38,678 bases of DNA, taken from assembly GCA_964645645.1 (NCBI GenBank), contig CAZYBC010000010.1:1-38678 (forward strand), read 5' to 3'. The position numbers and the translations under genes are program-made. The stretch comes from CAZYBC01 sp964645645. GTDB taxonomy: Bacteria > Patescibacteriota > Microgenomatia > UBA1400 > PJMF01. The notes under the pieces are model-generated. The model was given only the letters and a program-made list of their open reading frames with translations, was not told the origin of the DNA and ran no database searches. Numbering within the stretch: position 1 is the first letter of the stretch; each line of letters begins with the position of its first letter. Positions 15,699 through 25,212 of the stretch are shown piece after piece.

Positions 15699-16088
15699 TC
15701 ATAAAAATGAAGACAATAGTTTTTTTGTTAGCTGTTTTAGTTTAGTAGACATATTAATTATTATTTTATTTTTGCTTAGTTCTGTCATTAATCCTAAAAT
15801 AATAAATAGATAAATAATTTTAGCAACTTTTTCTGGTATTTGTTCATTTTTTAATATAAAATTTTGATTTATTTGTATTGCAATAGGGGTCGCTATTAAT
15901 GCTAAAATTGAAAGAAAGAAAAAAAATTTATTACTTACTTTCATAATTAGCCCGATGCTGAAAAATGAGAACAACATAATGACTAAAGCAAAAGAACGTT
16001 CATTGTTAAAATAATATCTCATAACAATTAAAAAAAAGATTGTTAAAACAATATGTTTTATTAATGACTTTTTAAAAATATTTAGCAT
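15699..16088 (-). CDS. Small four-helix membrane protein of unknown function
   Basis: A 129-residue hydrophobic protein not recognised as any family. Four membrane helices are visible at about residues 10-27, 34-50, 54-73 and 86-104, joined by short loops, with a lysine-rich cytoplasmic-looking tail (KLKQLTKKLLSSFL). There is no conserved motif or cysteine. It lies 3 bases after the giant GT-C gene and 12 bases before the GT39-like gene, so it is almost certainly co-translated with membrane glycosyltransferases. It might be an accessory subunit of one of them. Its coding reality rests on operon fit and clean packing between neighbours. Confidence 0.68.
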   Translation of the reverse strand: MLNIFKKSLIKHIVLTIFFLIVMRYYFNNERSFALVIMLFSFFSIGLIMKVSNKFFFFLSILALIATPIAIQINQNFILKNEQIPEKVAKIIYLFIILGLMTELSKNKIIINMSTKLKQLTKKLLSSFL

Positions 16089-16091
16089 TGA

Positions 16092-19000
16092 CTACCTTTT
16101 TTTAATTAAATATTTCACAGCAAAAATAAATACGGCTATAGAAATTATCGATCCTGCAATTAAAACCCTTTGTGGGAAAAATTCGATAATTAGTTCAAAG
16201 TCATAACTACCATCTTCATTTAAATGACAAGAATTATTATTACAAACATCATTTGTGTCTATAAGCCAAGCATTAGACCATCCATTGGTAATAATATGCT
16301 GATTTTTAGCTAATTGTTGAGCTTTGATGTTTGTCAGCAAATTATTTGATAAAAGATTATTATTTTGAATAACTCCATAATTATTTTTTGAAATAAATGA
16401 AATTTTATTCTGCGAATTTCCTAATGTTGATACCAAATTGTTTTGAATATATTCATTGAGTTGTTGAGGGTCGGCTTGATCTTGTTCATTCCTTTTAAAC
16501 ATAAGATAATTTTTTATTTGTTGATCAGAGATTTTTGAATCTATATTTTTATTTTTAGAAAGATATAGACGCCATTGATCATGAAAAGATTGGTTTAAAA
16601 CTAGAAGAAAAGAATTTTTTGCTTTGTGAACAACAACTTGGTATTTAGTTGGATTAATGCGTTTATATTCGATTACTGGAGGTACTGAAGATATTTTATC
16701 AAATAATCTAAAATCAAGATTAGAATTTTGTGGTGAAAAAATAATAATATCTTCTGTTTGTTTTAGTGTTTGTTCTATATTTTTATCTGTTATTATGAAT
16801 TTAGCACTAGAGTAAACTCTTGGATAGTAATTTACAATTTCATAAACTAATAAATTTTCAGTTTCAAAATATTTTTTAATTTGTCCTTGTTCTTCTTCTA
16901 GTTTTAATATTTTGAGAATTTGATCTATTTTTTCTATTAAAACATTTTTTTTAATTACGATATATCTAATATTTGTTAATCTTATTGCTGAAAGAGAATT
17001 TTCATTAAAGTTGGTATTAATTTGCTGATTTAGAAGCTGAAGGTAAGACCCAAGATAGCCACTATTGCGATCAGAAAGATAAATTCCTCCTGAAATGGGA
17101 GAATAACCAGCAAAAATATCTACTATTTCATTGTAACTACCATGAAATTTAGGATCATCATTAAAATTTAAAATTAAGTTTGCAGGTAAATATAATGCAT
17201 TTTGATTTAATTTTTGTTGAGCAAATTTTTCTTCTAATTCATAGTAATCTTTAGGAAATTGTTTTATACGCAGTCTCATATCGCCATCTGTTTTATTTTC
17301 CCATTTTGTAATTTCTCCTCTCCACCATGGATATAATGAAAAAGATAAAACTATCAGTAAAATAAATAATAATTTCTTTTTATAAAGATAAAGATGATTA
17401 ATTACAAAAGTAGCTAATACTGCATAGGCAAATGAAGAAACAGTAATAAATCTATTAAAATCACGAATAATGTTTATATAAGGAATTTGTAATAAAACAT
17501 TTCTAAAATTATTTAAAAAATAAATAGATAAAGGGAATAATGATATTAACCAAAAAGATCTAATCAGTCTTTTATTTTTCTTTAAAAATAAAGAAGAGAT
17601 AACTATTAATGGTAAAGTAAATGACAGCGCACTTAATATGGTTTCTCCCAGGCTTGGTGAAGTTCCCATTGCTAATTCATAAGGAAGATTTGATAAGCTA
17701 CCAAATAATCTAACGAAGTAAATTGGCTTAAAATTACTTACCATGCCAAGAGTAACTGCGCTATCCATAATGTTTGATCCAGATATGTTTTGATCTGATA
17801 TTATCAATAATCCAATAATCCAATAAAAATTAATTAAGAAAAATGTTAATAATGAAATAATGATTGTTTTGAAATATAAGAAAAATGTTTTTTTACTTTT
17901 AATTAAATATATTGAAAAGGCTAAAAATAATAATAAAATCCAAACTATTGATTGTGACTGAATAACTGAAAGAGCACATAGGATTCCAAGAACTACTAGT
18001 AATTTATTATTATTTTCATTAATAACTCTAATAAACAAATATGTAACCCAAGGGAATATGGACATGACTAATAAAACAAACATCCAGCCCATAATGGCAT
18101 AATTAAAAAAGATAGGAGTACTAATATAGATTATTCCTCCGATCAATGCTGGTATTTTTTTTATTTTAAAAAATGATAATAAAAAATATATGGAAAAACC
18201 AGCAAAAGAAAAAGAAAAAAGCAATAATAATTTTGTAAATATTTCGCCTTGTATGCCTAAGATTGAAAGACTTTTGATAAAAAGAATATAAGGTAAAGTA
18301 TTAAATGTAGATTGCCGAGAACCGAAAAGCATACCCTGGTCTGTCCAAGTAAAGAATACATTATTGAAATTTTTAGCAATTTGTAATTTTGAAACTGGCA
18401 ATCCCCAATCACTTCCAATAATCATGCCTTTAGTAAATAATAATTCTCTGAATATAAAAATCGGGATAATAATAAAAAAAGCTATGATGCATGAATTTTG
18501 AAAAGATTTATTTTGTAAAAAAACATTGTTTAGATATATTTTTTTGATTTTTATTTTAAAAATTTTTATAAAGAATAATATTTTTTTTATTATGATCTTT
18601 GTTTGTTTTTTTATTTTTTCAGAAAGGCTATATTGATTTCTATTTTTATTAAAACTTGCAATAAGTGAAATAAATAAGAGTAAATAAGCATAGATAGCTA
18701 TTTTTTCTGCAATTAGATCAAAATTAAAAAGTAATAATGTGGAAATTATAAATAAAAGAATAATTATCAAAAAGAAAACATTTTTAGCTGAGATTTTATA
18801 TCCAATAATGTTAATTAATAAAAAAATAAAAATTAAATAAAACAATATATTGAAGATTGTTTTTAATAAAAATAGATCTAATAAAATTAAACAGATTATA
18901 AAGAATAAAGATGGCAGTTTAACTTTTTCTAAAATCCATATCAGAATATTTTTCATCTTGAAAAGAGTTTCGGAAAGTATTTTTTTTCTAAATAGTTTAT

Positions 19001-20405
19001 GGAACAAAAATTTAAAAATTAGAGGATAACTTATAGTAATAATTATCGCCAGGATGATACTAATAATTATTTTATTGATAAAGATTAAAGGAGAATAAAT
19101 AACAGTAATTTCAGTGTGATAATCATCAATAAGTTTTTTTGAAAGAACTTTCCAATTTTTAGGTAAATTACTAATAAAATTATTTTCTAAAAATGAATTT
19201 GTATTTATTAAGTTAATTTTGTATTTACCATTTTCGACTTTATTATATTCAATGTAAGGTTTTAATGATGCTAAAGGAGCTTGATAGACTAATTCTATAT
19301 TTTCAGTGTTAATTTTACTAATTTCAAAACTTGAAAAAAATTTGTCATCAGGTTTTAAAAATATTGAGGATTTAATGATTAATTCAGCTTGATTAATTTT
19401 AGAATTATTAGTTAAAAAAGAAAAAGTATTTTTATTAGGAATAAGATTTTTTTGTTCTAATAAAGGTAATTCTTTACCATCTAAAAAAATTTTTATGAGA
19501 GAGGTTTCTTGATAAATTAATGGAACTTGCAATACATATTCTGAATTTTGTTTAAGATCTAATTTTGTTTTATAAATATATGATTTTTGGTTTAAATTTT
19601 TATTATCAAAAATAATTTCAGGGAAAGTTTTTCTAAAAGATATCTGACTTGGATTAAATTTTAATACAAGATATTTATTTGTAGGGTAAAATTTTAAATT
19701 TAAAGTTTTTATTTTATAGATATTTTGATATTGAAGGTCATTATCTATTAATATAGAAATATTATTTTCGTCATCATCGAACTTTATCATGTAATTACCC
19801 CAAGCTTTATTGTTTATTATATCTTTTAAACTATAGTTAATTAAAAATGGGTTGTTATTTATTTGATCTGGCCAAGGTAATTTTTCAACAAGGTCAATTA
19901 ATTTTTGTGTATCATCTTTTGAGAATTCATTTTTATAAATTTGATTAATAAGTAATTCTTTTTGTCCATAATAATCTACATTGATATTTTCTGGTTGTTC
20001 AATATTTTTAATCATTAGGCATTCATATCTTTTAATAACTTTTTCCCATGAAGTAATATCCATTGTCTTACCGAATATCATTAATTCACCAATTTTTTTC
20101 AATAATAAATTTGAAATTTTTTCTTTATTAAAAAATAATTTTATATTTTCATAATAATTTAAATATTTATAATAAAATTTTTGTGGATTTACCTTAACAT
20201 ATGGAATTTTGTTTTCTATAAAGGAAGTTTCGTGTAATCGTTTTTGTGAGGTTAGAGTATATGTATTTTGACCTTGGTAAAAATCTTCTGTTTTATATTC
20301 TTTTAATTCATTTTTAAGCATAATTCTTTTAATTAATAGACATCCCAATAAAGAGATCATTAATAAAAGAATAAGTTTAAAATTAATTTTTTTAATTATT
20401 TTCAT
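16092..20405 (-). CDS. Giant YfhO/AftD-like multi-spanning GT-C protein
   Basis: A protein of about 1437 residues. It has an N-terminal helix (9-28), an extracytoplasmic region to about 440, a six-helix bundle (about 440-590), a basic linker, then an 800-residue GT-C-like half with an acidic first outer loop (GSDWGLP, D666) and about 12 helices. A C-terminal beta-rich region with a cysteine pair (C1388, C1393) and a last helix follow. The half from about 635 onward is paralogous to the whole upstream gene; shared blocks include IEYKRINPTKY, the IQN-N-L segment and YDFELIIEFFPQRV. It probably transfers or polymerises sugars outside the cell; chemistry is unproven. The frame opens at a TTG (20438) with ATGs at 20423 and 20405. 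The last is chosen for its short 14-base overlap with the upstream stop. Confidence 0.8.
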   Translation of the reverse strand: MKIIKKINFKLILLLMISLLGCLLIKRIMLKNELKEYKTEDFYQGQNTYTLTSQKRLHETSFIENKIPYVKVNPQKFYYKYLNYYENIKLFFNKEKISNLLLKKIGELMIFGKTMDITSWEKVIKRYECLMIKNIEQPENINVDYYGQKELLINQIYKNEFSKDDTQKLIDLVEKLPWPDQINNNPFLINYSLKDIINNKAWGNYMIKFDDDENNISILIDNDLQYQNIYKIKTLNLKFYPTNKYLVLKFNPSQISFRKTFPEIIFDNKNLNQKSYIYKTKLDLKQNSEYVLQVPLIYQETSLIKIFLDGKELPLLEQKNLIPNKNTFSFLTNNSKINQAELIIKSSIFLKPDDKFFSSFEISKINTENIELVYQAPLASLKPYIEYNKVENGKYKINLINTNSFLENNFISNLPKNWKVLSKKLIDDYHTEITVIYSPLIFINKIIISIILAIIITISYPLIFKFLFHKLFRKKILSETLFKMKNILIWILEKVKLPSLFFIICLILLDLFLLKTIFNILFYLIFIFLLINIIGYKISAKNVFFLIIILLFIISTLLLFNFDLIAEKIAIYAYLLLFISLIASFNKNRNQYSLSEKIKKQTKIIIKKILFFIKIFKIKIKKIYLNNVFLQNKSFQNSCIIAFFIIIPIFIFRELLFTKGMIIGSDWGLPVSKLQIAKNFNNVFFTWTDQGMLFGSRQSTFNTLPYILFIKSLSILGIQGEIFTKLLLLFSFSFAGFSIYFLLSFFKIKKIPALIGGIIYISTPIFFNYAIMGWMFVLLVMSIFPWVTYLFIRVINENNNKLLVVLGILCALSVIQSQSIVWILLLFLAFSIYLIKSKKTFFLYFKTIIISLLTFFLINFYWIIGLLIISDQNISGSNIMDSAVTLGMVSNFKPIYFVRLFGSLSNLPYELAMGTSPSLGETILSALSFTLPLIVISSLFLKKNKRLIRSFWLISLFPLSIYFLNNFRNVLLQIPYINIIRDFNRFITVSSFAYAVLATFVINHLYLYKKKLLFILLIVLSFSLYPWWRGEITKWENKTDGDMRLRIKQFPKDYYELEEKFAQQKLNQNALYLPANLILNFNDDPKFHGSYNEIVDIFAGYSPISGGIYLSDRNSGYLGSYLQLLNQQINTNFNENSLSAIRLTNIRYIVIKKNVLIEKIDQILKILKLEEEQGQIKKYFETENLLVYEIVNYYPRVYSSAKFIITDKNIEQTLKQTEDIIIFSPQNSNLDFRLFDKISSVPPVIEYKRINPTKYQVVVHKAKNSFLLVLNQSFHDQWRLYLSKNKNIDSKISDQQIKNYLMFKRNEQDQADPQQLNEYIQNNLVSTLGNSQNKISFISKNNYGVIQNNNLLSNNLLTNIKAQQLAKNQHIITNGWSNAWLIDTNDVCNNNSCHLNEDGSYDFELIIEFFPQRVLIAGSIISIAVFIFAVKYLIKKR

Positions 20406-22851
20406 TTTTTTTCTTGCTAACATGGGAATATAAAGCAATCATGGTAATGATAAAAGTTAATATGGAAATTAGTAGCCCAAAATAATAAACTCTTTGAGGC
20501 CAAAATTCCATTATCAATTCAAAATCGTATGATTTGTCATTGTTAATAATGCAGTTATTAGATGTCTTGCAAAGGTCATCTGTTTTAATAAACCAAGAAT
20601 TAGAAAAACTATTAGATACTAATTGAGTAGCTGCAATTGGTTGTTTAAACCAGGCTTCATATACATGTCCATTTTCTAAATTATCATTTTGAATACTGCC
20701 TGCAAAATTTTTTGATATAAATTGGTCATATTTTTTAGTGCTAATCCAAGATTTATTTAAATAATCTTTTAATTCTTCTTTAGATACTCCATCTAAAATA
20801 TTATTTTCATCTAATTTAAAATCAGATTCCAAATTAGTAGGTGAATTATTGTAATTATTTAAAGAATTTAAGTATATTTTCCAATTTTGACTAAATTTAT
20901 CATTAAATACTAAATAAAAACTTTCTTTAGCTTGATGGACTCTAATAATATATTTGCTGGGGTTTATTTTTTTAAATTCAATAATTGGAAGATTACTAAA
21001 TTCTTTTGTTGTGTCTCTTATTTGTTGAACTTGGCTAATTTTGGTATTTTGATTTCTAAAAAAAACAGCTAATCTTTTTTCTTGAATGGGTTCCTGTAAC
21101 GAATTAAAAAAATTAGCAATTGATTGATCAGTAATTATTATTTTTTGAGGAACATAAATTTTAGGTAAAAATGATTCATTTTCATATATTTGAATTTTAT
21201 TATAATTTTTTATAATTTTGAAATTATTTTTGGTAAATTCTTTTTCATTTTGTATTTCTTCTTCAGTAACATTTCCAATCCATGGAGTAAGTAAATTGTT
21301 GTAAGAAAGATATCTGATTGAATATATACTCAAAATGTTTTTTTCAAAATTTGAGTCAAAAGGAAAAAGATAATTTTCAGAACCTTCCATAGAATATGAT
21401 GCAATAAAAGATTGAGGTATGTTTTGTAATAAAGGATCTACTCCTAGAAAATATTTATTATCGTGTAAGTTAATTAAGACATTATAGTTTCGATAGGTTG
21501 GCAGAGAAAGAACTCTTGCTTCAAGCTTTTTTTTGCTCATGTCACTTCTAAATTGTTTAAATATTTTTGGTTCAATATATTTTTTTGTTGAATACTGATT
21601 TTTGTTAATTTGTTTATCTGGTAAATATTTTCCTGTAACTATAGGGATTGATATAACTAAAATGTATATTGAAAAAATAATAAAAAAAATTTTATTTTTT
21701 AGATGAGTTAAAGCTAAATATAAAGCAATAGAAAATAAAAATAAAAATAAGTAACCAATTTTTTCTGGAGCAGTTTTTAAGACATAACAAAAAGGTACAT
21801 AATTAAAACAGGCGGTTATAAAACCTTTAAAAGGCGGATTACTGCCTTTTAATAATAAGATTAAAAGAATGAGAAAAAATAGAATTAATGAAACAACCTT
21901 ATCTTTATATTTATATAGAAAACAGATTAATAGTGAAAATGGAAAAAATAAAATTTGCTTAATAATTGGAAATTCATAATAAGTAGATAAAAAATTATTA
22001 TCTTTGCTTTTTGGGACTAACCAAGAGAATGAAAAAATTTCTTTTATAATAAATTCTGAGTTACCAGAAACTGTTGCTAGCCAATTTTTAGCTATTTCCA
22101 AATTATAAATTGATTGAGCATAGGGCAAAGTGATTATCCAAGAAAAAATCCAAGAAGCATTAAATAAAAAGAATGATAGATAGATGAAAAACATTTCTGT
22201 GATAAACTGTTTAAATTTAATTTTTTCATATTTAAGAAGATGAATGATAATAAGTAGAATAGGAAAAGAAGAAATGGTTAATAATAATAAAGGAGGATTT
22301 ACCAAAGAATATGAAAAAATAAAAGAAGTGATGCCAAAATAAAGAAAAAGTTTATATTTATTGTGATGATATAAAAACATAATAAGAGTAAGTAATGGAA
22401 GTAGGCTTAAAATACCAGATGACCACATGATTTGTGATTCATTAATAAATATAGAATATGGATTAAAAACATAAAAAATTGATACGGCCAGAGCAATAAT
22501 GGGATTCTTTTTTATTTTATAAAGTAGAACATATATTGAAATAAATGGTACAAAATACATTAATAAAGAAATTAAATAAGATTGAATGTAAATATTTTTC
22601 AAAAAAGAAAAAAGAAAAGGAAAGATAAAGGCATTACTTGGAGCAGTAGATTCAGATCCAGTATGATTATTAATCCACATAAAATAATATTTTTTAAAAT
22701 ATATATCAAAATCTAACCAATAATTGCCTTCTCCTCCCAAAATGATTGTGTTATTTCTATGGAAATACCAATATTGAATGAAAAAATAAATCAAAGAAAA
22801 AACTAAAAAAAACTTGTGTGTTTTTAAGAATTTTATTATTGTATTAGTCAT
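20392..22851 (-). CDS. YfhO/AftD-like multi-spanning GT-C protein
   Basis: An 819-residue membrane protein. Helix 1 (14-30) leads to an acidic outer loop (LGGEGNYWLDFDIYF), followed by about 12 helices to residue 405 with the HTGSESTAPSNAF and VNPP segments of this group. A 390-residue extracytoplasmic domain follows, ending in DDLCKTSNNC (C761, C767), YDFELIMEFWPQRV and a last helix (788-808). The family includes arabinofuranosyltransferase-like and YfhO-like GT-C enzymes that use lipid-linked donors outside the membrane. It is a tandem paralogue of the downstream giant gene, which has an extra 630-residue N-terminal extension. It overlaps that gene by 14 bases and follows a GT2-containing group after 31 bases. 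Confidence 0.82.
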   Translation of the reverse strand: MTNTIIKFLKTHKFFLVFSLIYFFIQYWYFHRNNTIILGGEGNYWLDFDIYFKKYYFMWINNHTGSESTAPSNAFIFPFLFSFLKNIYIQSYLISLLMYFVPFISIYVLLYKIKKNPIIALAVSIFYVFNPYSIFINESQIMWSSGILSLLPLLTLIMFLYHHNKYKLFLYFGITSFIFSYSLVNPPLLLLTISSFPILLIIIHLLKYEKIKFKQFITEMFFIYLSFFLFNASWIFSWIITLPYAQSIYNLEIAKNWLATVSGNSEFIIKEIFSFSWLVPKSKDNNFLSTYYEFPIIKQILFFPFSLLICFLYKYKDKVVSLILFFLILLILLLKGSNPPFKGFITACFNYVPFCYVLKTAPEKIGYLFLFLFSIALYLALTHLKNKIFFIIFSIYILVISIPIVTGKYLPDKQINKNQYSTKKYIEPKIFKQFRSDMSKKKLEARVLSLPTYRNYNVLINLHDNKYFLGVDPLLQNIPQSFIASYSMEGSENYLFPFDSNFEKNILSIYSIRYLSYNNLLTPWIGNVTEEEIQNEKEFTKNNFKIIKNYNKIQIYENESFLPKIYVPQKIIITDQSIANFFNSLQEPIQEKRLAVFFRNQNTKISQVQQIRDTTKEFSNLPIIEFKKINPSKYIIRVHQAKESFYLVFNDKFSQNWKIYLNSLNNYNNSPTNLESDFKLDENNILDGVSKEELKDYLNKSWISTKKYDQFISKNFAGSIQNDNLENGHVYEAWFKQPIAATQLVSNSFSNSWFIKTDDLCKTSNNCIINNDKSYDFELIMEFWPQRVYYFGLLISILTFIITMIALYSHVSKKKNENN

Positions 22852-22882
22852 TGATTACTTAGTCTTTTTTTGAAGTGAATTA

Positions 22883-23884
22883 TTAGATAGTTTTTTTAAA
22901 ACTGTTAAATAGCATTAATTTATAACTTTTTTTATTTAATAGGTTGTAGATGTTATTATTTTTTTTATTACTTTGTATATATAACCTCATCAATAATGTT
23001 TCTGGTAAATAAAAAATATTCCATAAAATGGCTTTTAAATCAGCCAAAAATAAATCGAATCTTTTTTTGATAAGAAAAAATCCCATTTCTGCAAACAATA
23101 AAATTAAATAGATAGGAAAAAAAATAATAAGATTAAGAAAAGTGTGATTTTTTAATAATGTTCTCATTGCGTTACGTTCGCTCCAATATCTTTTGGTGGA
23201 GCGTTGAAATAATGTGCCCAAAGTAGCTGAAACTTTATGGTAAATAATTGATTTTTTTACATAAACAATTTTTTTACCCATTAATCTAACACGCCATGAT
23301 AAATCAATATCATCATTGAGAGTAAAAAAACGTTGATCAAAGCCTTTGATTTGTTTAAATAATTGTCTTTTAATGATAAAAGATCCTCCATAAGAAAAAA
23401 ATACTTCTTCTTGATCGGGAATATTTTTTAATTCTTTACTAGGATATTTTTGCATTCCCAAACCATAAATATCGGCTATCCCACCGGCATTATCAATAAT
23501 TTGTTTTTTTTGTTTAATAAATTTAGCATGTTGCAATAAAATACTTGTAGCTATCCCAATATTTTTATTTTCCTCTATTGCCTTAATCAAATATTTAACA
23601 CAATTTTTATCTAATCTCATATCATTGCTTTGAAAAATAACGACATCCCCAGTTGAATATTCAAAAGCAATATTTGAGCCTAAAGCAGTTCCTGCATTAA
23701 AAGAGTTTTTAATAATTTTTACTTCTGGGAAATTTTTTCTAGTATACTCAATACTATCATCAGTTGAAGCATTATCCATCATGATAATTTCATCAGGTAT
23801 TAAAGTCTGTTTAAAAACAGATGTGAAATATTCTTTTAGGTGCTTTTTACCATTGTAGTTAAGGACAATTAAAGATATTTTCAT
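22883..23884 (-). CDS. Glycosyltransferase family 2, rhamnosyltransferase-like
   Basis: A 333-residue GT-A enzyme: ISLIVLNYNGKKHL, EIIMMDNASTDDSI, NAGTALGSNIAF, and FQSNDMRLD at the metal site. A later NDDIDLSWRVRLMGKKIVY block supplies the acidic base region of WbbL-type rhamnosyltransferases. A hydrophobic stretch at about 255-275 may anchor it to the membrane. The acceptor is presumably the lipid-linked glycan of this cluster. The ATG overlaps the preceding methyltransferase stop by 4 bases (ATGA), and the two giant GT-C genes follow. The tail is lysine/asparagine-rich, typical of the AT-rich half of the window. Confidence 0.9.
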   Translation of the reverse strand: MKISLIVLNYNGKKHLKEYFTSVFKQTLIPDEIIMMDNASTDDSIEYTRKNFPEVKIIKNSFNAGTALGSNIAFEYSTGDVVIFQSNDMRLDKNCVKYLIKAIEENKNIGIATSILLQHAKFIKQKKQIIDNAGGIADIYGLGMQKYPSKELKNIPDQEEVFFSYGGSFIIKRQLFKQIKGFDQRFFTLNDDIDLSWRVRLMGKKIVYVKKSIIYHKVSATLGTLFQRSTKRYWSERNAMRTLLKNHTFLNLIIFFPIYLILLFAEMGFFLIKKRFDLFLADLKAILWNIFYLPETLLMRLYIQSNKKNNNIYNLLNKKSYKLMLFNSFKKTI

Positions 23885-24603
23885 TTTTTTTTAATCACTA
23901 AGCCGGCACATAAACACAAATGTGGGGCCAACCAAGATTTTTCAATTTTGGGTAAAATATTTTTTTTTAAATATTGATTTTTTATATAGAGAGATAACTT
24001 ATCAAAAATATCAAATTCACGACCATAAATTAGGTATATCTCTTGATTTAAATTTTTAGCTATTTTAATTAAATCTTTTTTAGAAAATTCAGTTTCCCAT
24101 CCGAATGGATGAGCTCCTAAATTCATTCTAATATGCTTAGCGATAGTATAGAGAGTATATTTCTGGGGTACGTCAATTATTAAAAAACCACCTGGCTTTA
24201 TAATATTAAGCTGTTTTTTTAAAAGAGGTATTATGTTATTAAAGTGTTCCATTAAACCAACAGAATAAACTAAATCAAAAGAATTTTTTTTAAAGGGCAA
24301 TTTTTTTATATCAGCTTGAATAGCATGAATTTTAACTTTCTTTTTTTCAGCCCAATAGTTAATTGATTCAATTGACTTTTGAGAAAAGTCAGCGGCATAT
24401 CCAGCAGCTCCTTTTTTTGTTAAGTAAACAATATCAGAACCAGAACCAGCCCCTAATTCTAAGATTTTTTTATTTTTTAAATTATTATTAAAAATTTTTA
24501 AAATAATATTTATTAATTTAATATTAGGTTTAAAATAAGGATTATTATTATATTTATCCCATTCTTTATCCCAAGTGTTTTTGAGTGGCCTTTTATAGTT
24601 CAT
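23881..24603 (-). CDS. Class I SAM-dependent methyltransferase
   Basis: A 240-residue Rossmann-like methyltransferase. Motif I is ILELGAGSGSD, the acidic end of strand 2 is AADFSQKSI, motif II/III is FDLVYSVGLMEHFNN and KPGGFLIIDVPQKYT. The mostly basic N-terminus (RPLKNTWDKEWDKYNNNPYF) is of the type seen in small methyltransferases of polysaccharide clusters. It could O-methylate a sugar or modify a lipid-linked intermediate. The substrate cannot be read from the sequence. It is translationally coupled on both sides by 4-base overlaps, between another methyltransferase and a GT2. Confidence 0.88.
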   Translation of the reverse strand: MNYKRPLKNTWDKEWDKYNNNPYFKPNIKLINIILKIFNNNLKNKKILELGAGSGSDIVYLTKKGAAGYAADFSQKSIESINYWAEKKKVKIHAIQADIKKLPFKKNSFDLVYSVGLMEHFNNIIPLLKKQLNIIKPGGFLIIDVPQKYTLYTIAKHIRMNLGAHPFGWETEFSKKDLIKIAKNLNQEIYLIYGREFDIFDKLSLYIKNQYLKKNILPKIEKSWLAPHLCLCAGLVIKKK

Positions 24604-25211
24604 TTTTTTTTAGCTACGTAAATAAATTGAAAAGCAAATAATGTTGTGAATATTTTCAATTTACTACCTAGTCCGGTTGGTTTAATATTTACAATTTCAA
24701 ATCCTGTCTTTTTAAGTAATTCTAATGCACTTTTTTTAGTAAAAAATCTTAAATGATCAGTGCTTAAAATTCCAGGATGATAATTAAATTTTCCAAATAA
24801 TAATGCCAATCTTATTTCTAATCTAGCTACATTGGGCAAAGAAACAATGATTTTGCCATTTTTTTTAAGATATTTTTTGCAGTCCAATAATAATAAATCT
24901 GGTCTAGGTAGATGTTCTAAAATATCTGAAAAAATAATATAATTATATTTTCCTTCGTTAATATTGATTTTGTGTGTATATAAATCCCTTTTGTACAGAT
25001 TACGATAATATTTTTTAGCTATTAATAAAGCTTTTTGATTAATATCGATACCATCACTAACAACATTTTTTTCTTTTAAAATTTTACCTAGAAAACCAGT
25101 GTTACAACCAACATCTAATATTACAGAATTATTCCTTATTAATTTTGGAATAATATTGTGTGGGCTATGAGGAGATGGGTCTAATTTAATAATATTATCT
25201 TTGTTAAACAT
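24600..25211 (-). CDS. Class I SAM-dependent methyltransferase
   Basis: A 203-residue methyltransferase. The SAM-binding loop is ILDVGCNTGFLG, the ribose-contact acid is in DGIDINQKAL, and IIFSDILEHLPRPD follows. KNGKIIVSLPNVARLEIR and the STDHLRFFTKKSALELLKKTGF block are shared by many glycan-cluster methyltransferases of the UbiG-like group. It is probably an O-methyltransferase acting on a glycan; the substrate is unknown. It begins 1 base after the SDR stop and overlaps the next methyltransferase by 4 bases. The two consecutive methyltransferases are dissimilar, so they probably act on different positions. Confidence 0.88.
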   Translation of the reverse strand: MFNKDNIIKLDPSPHSPHNIIPKLIRNNSVILDVGCNTGFLGKILKEKNVVSDGIDINQKALLIAKKYYRNLYKRDLYTHKININEGKYNYIIFSDILEHLPRPDLLLLDCKKYLKKNGKIIVSLPNVARLEIRLALLFGKFNYHPGILSTDHLRFFTKKSALELLKKTGFEIVNIKPTGLGSKLKIFTTLFAFQFIYVAKKK

Positions 25212-25212
25212 T

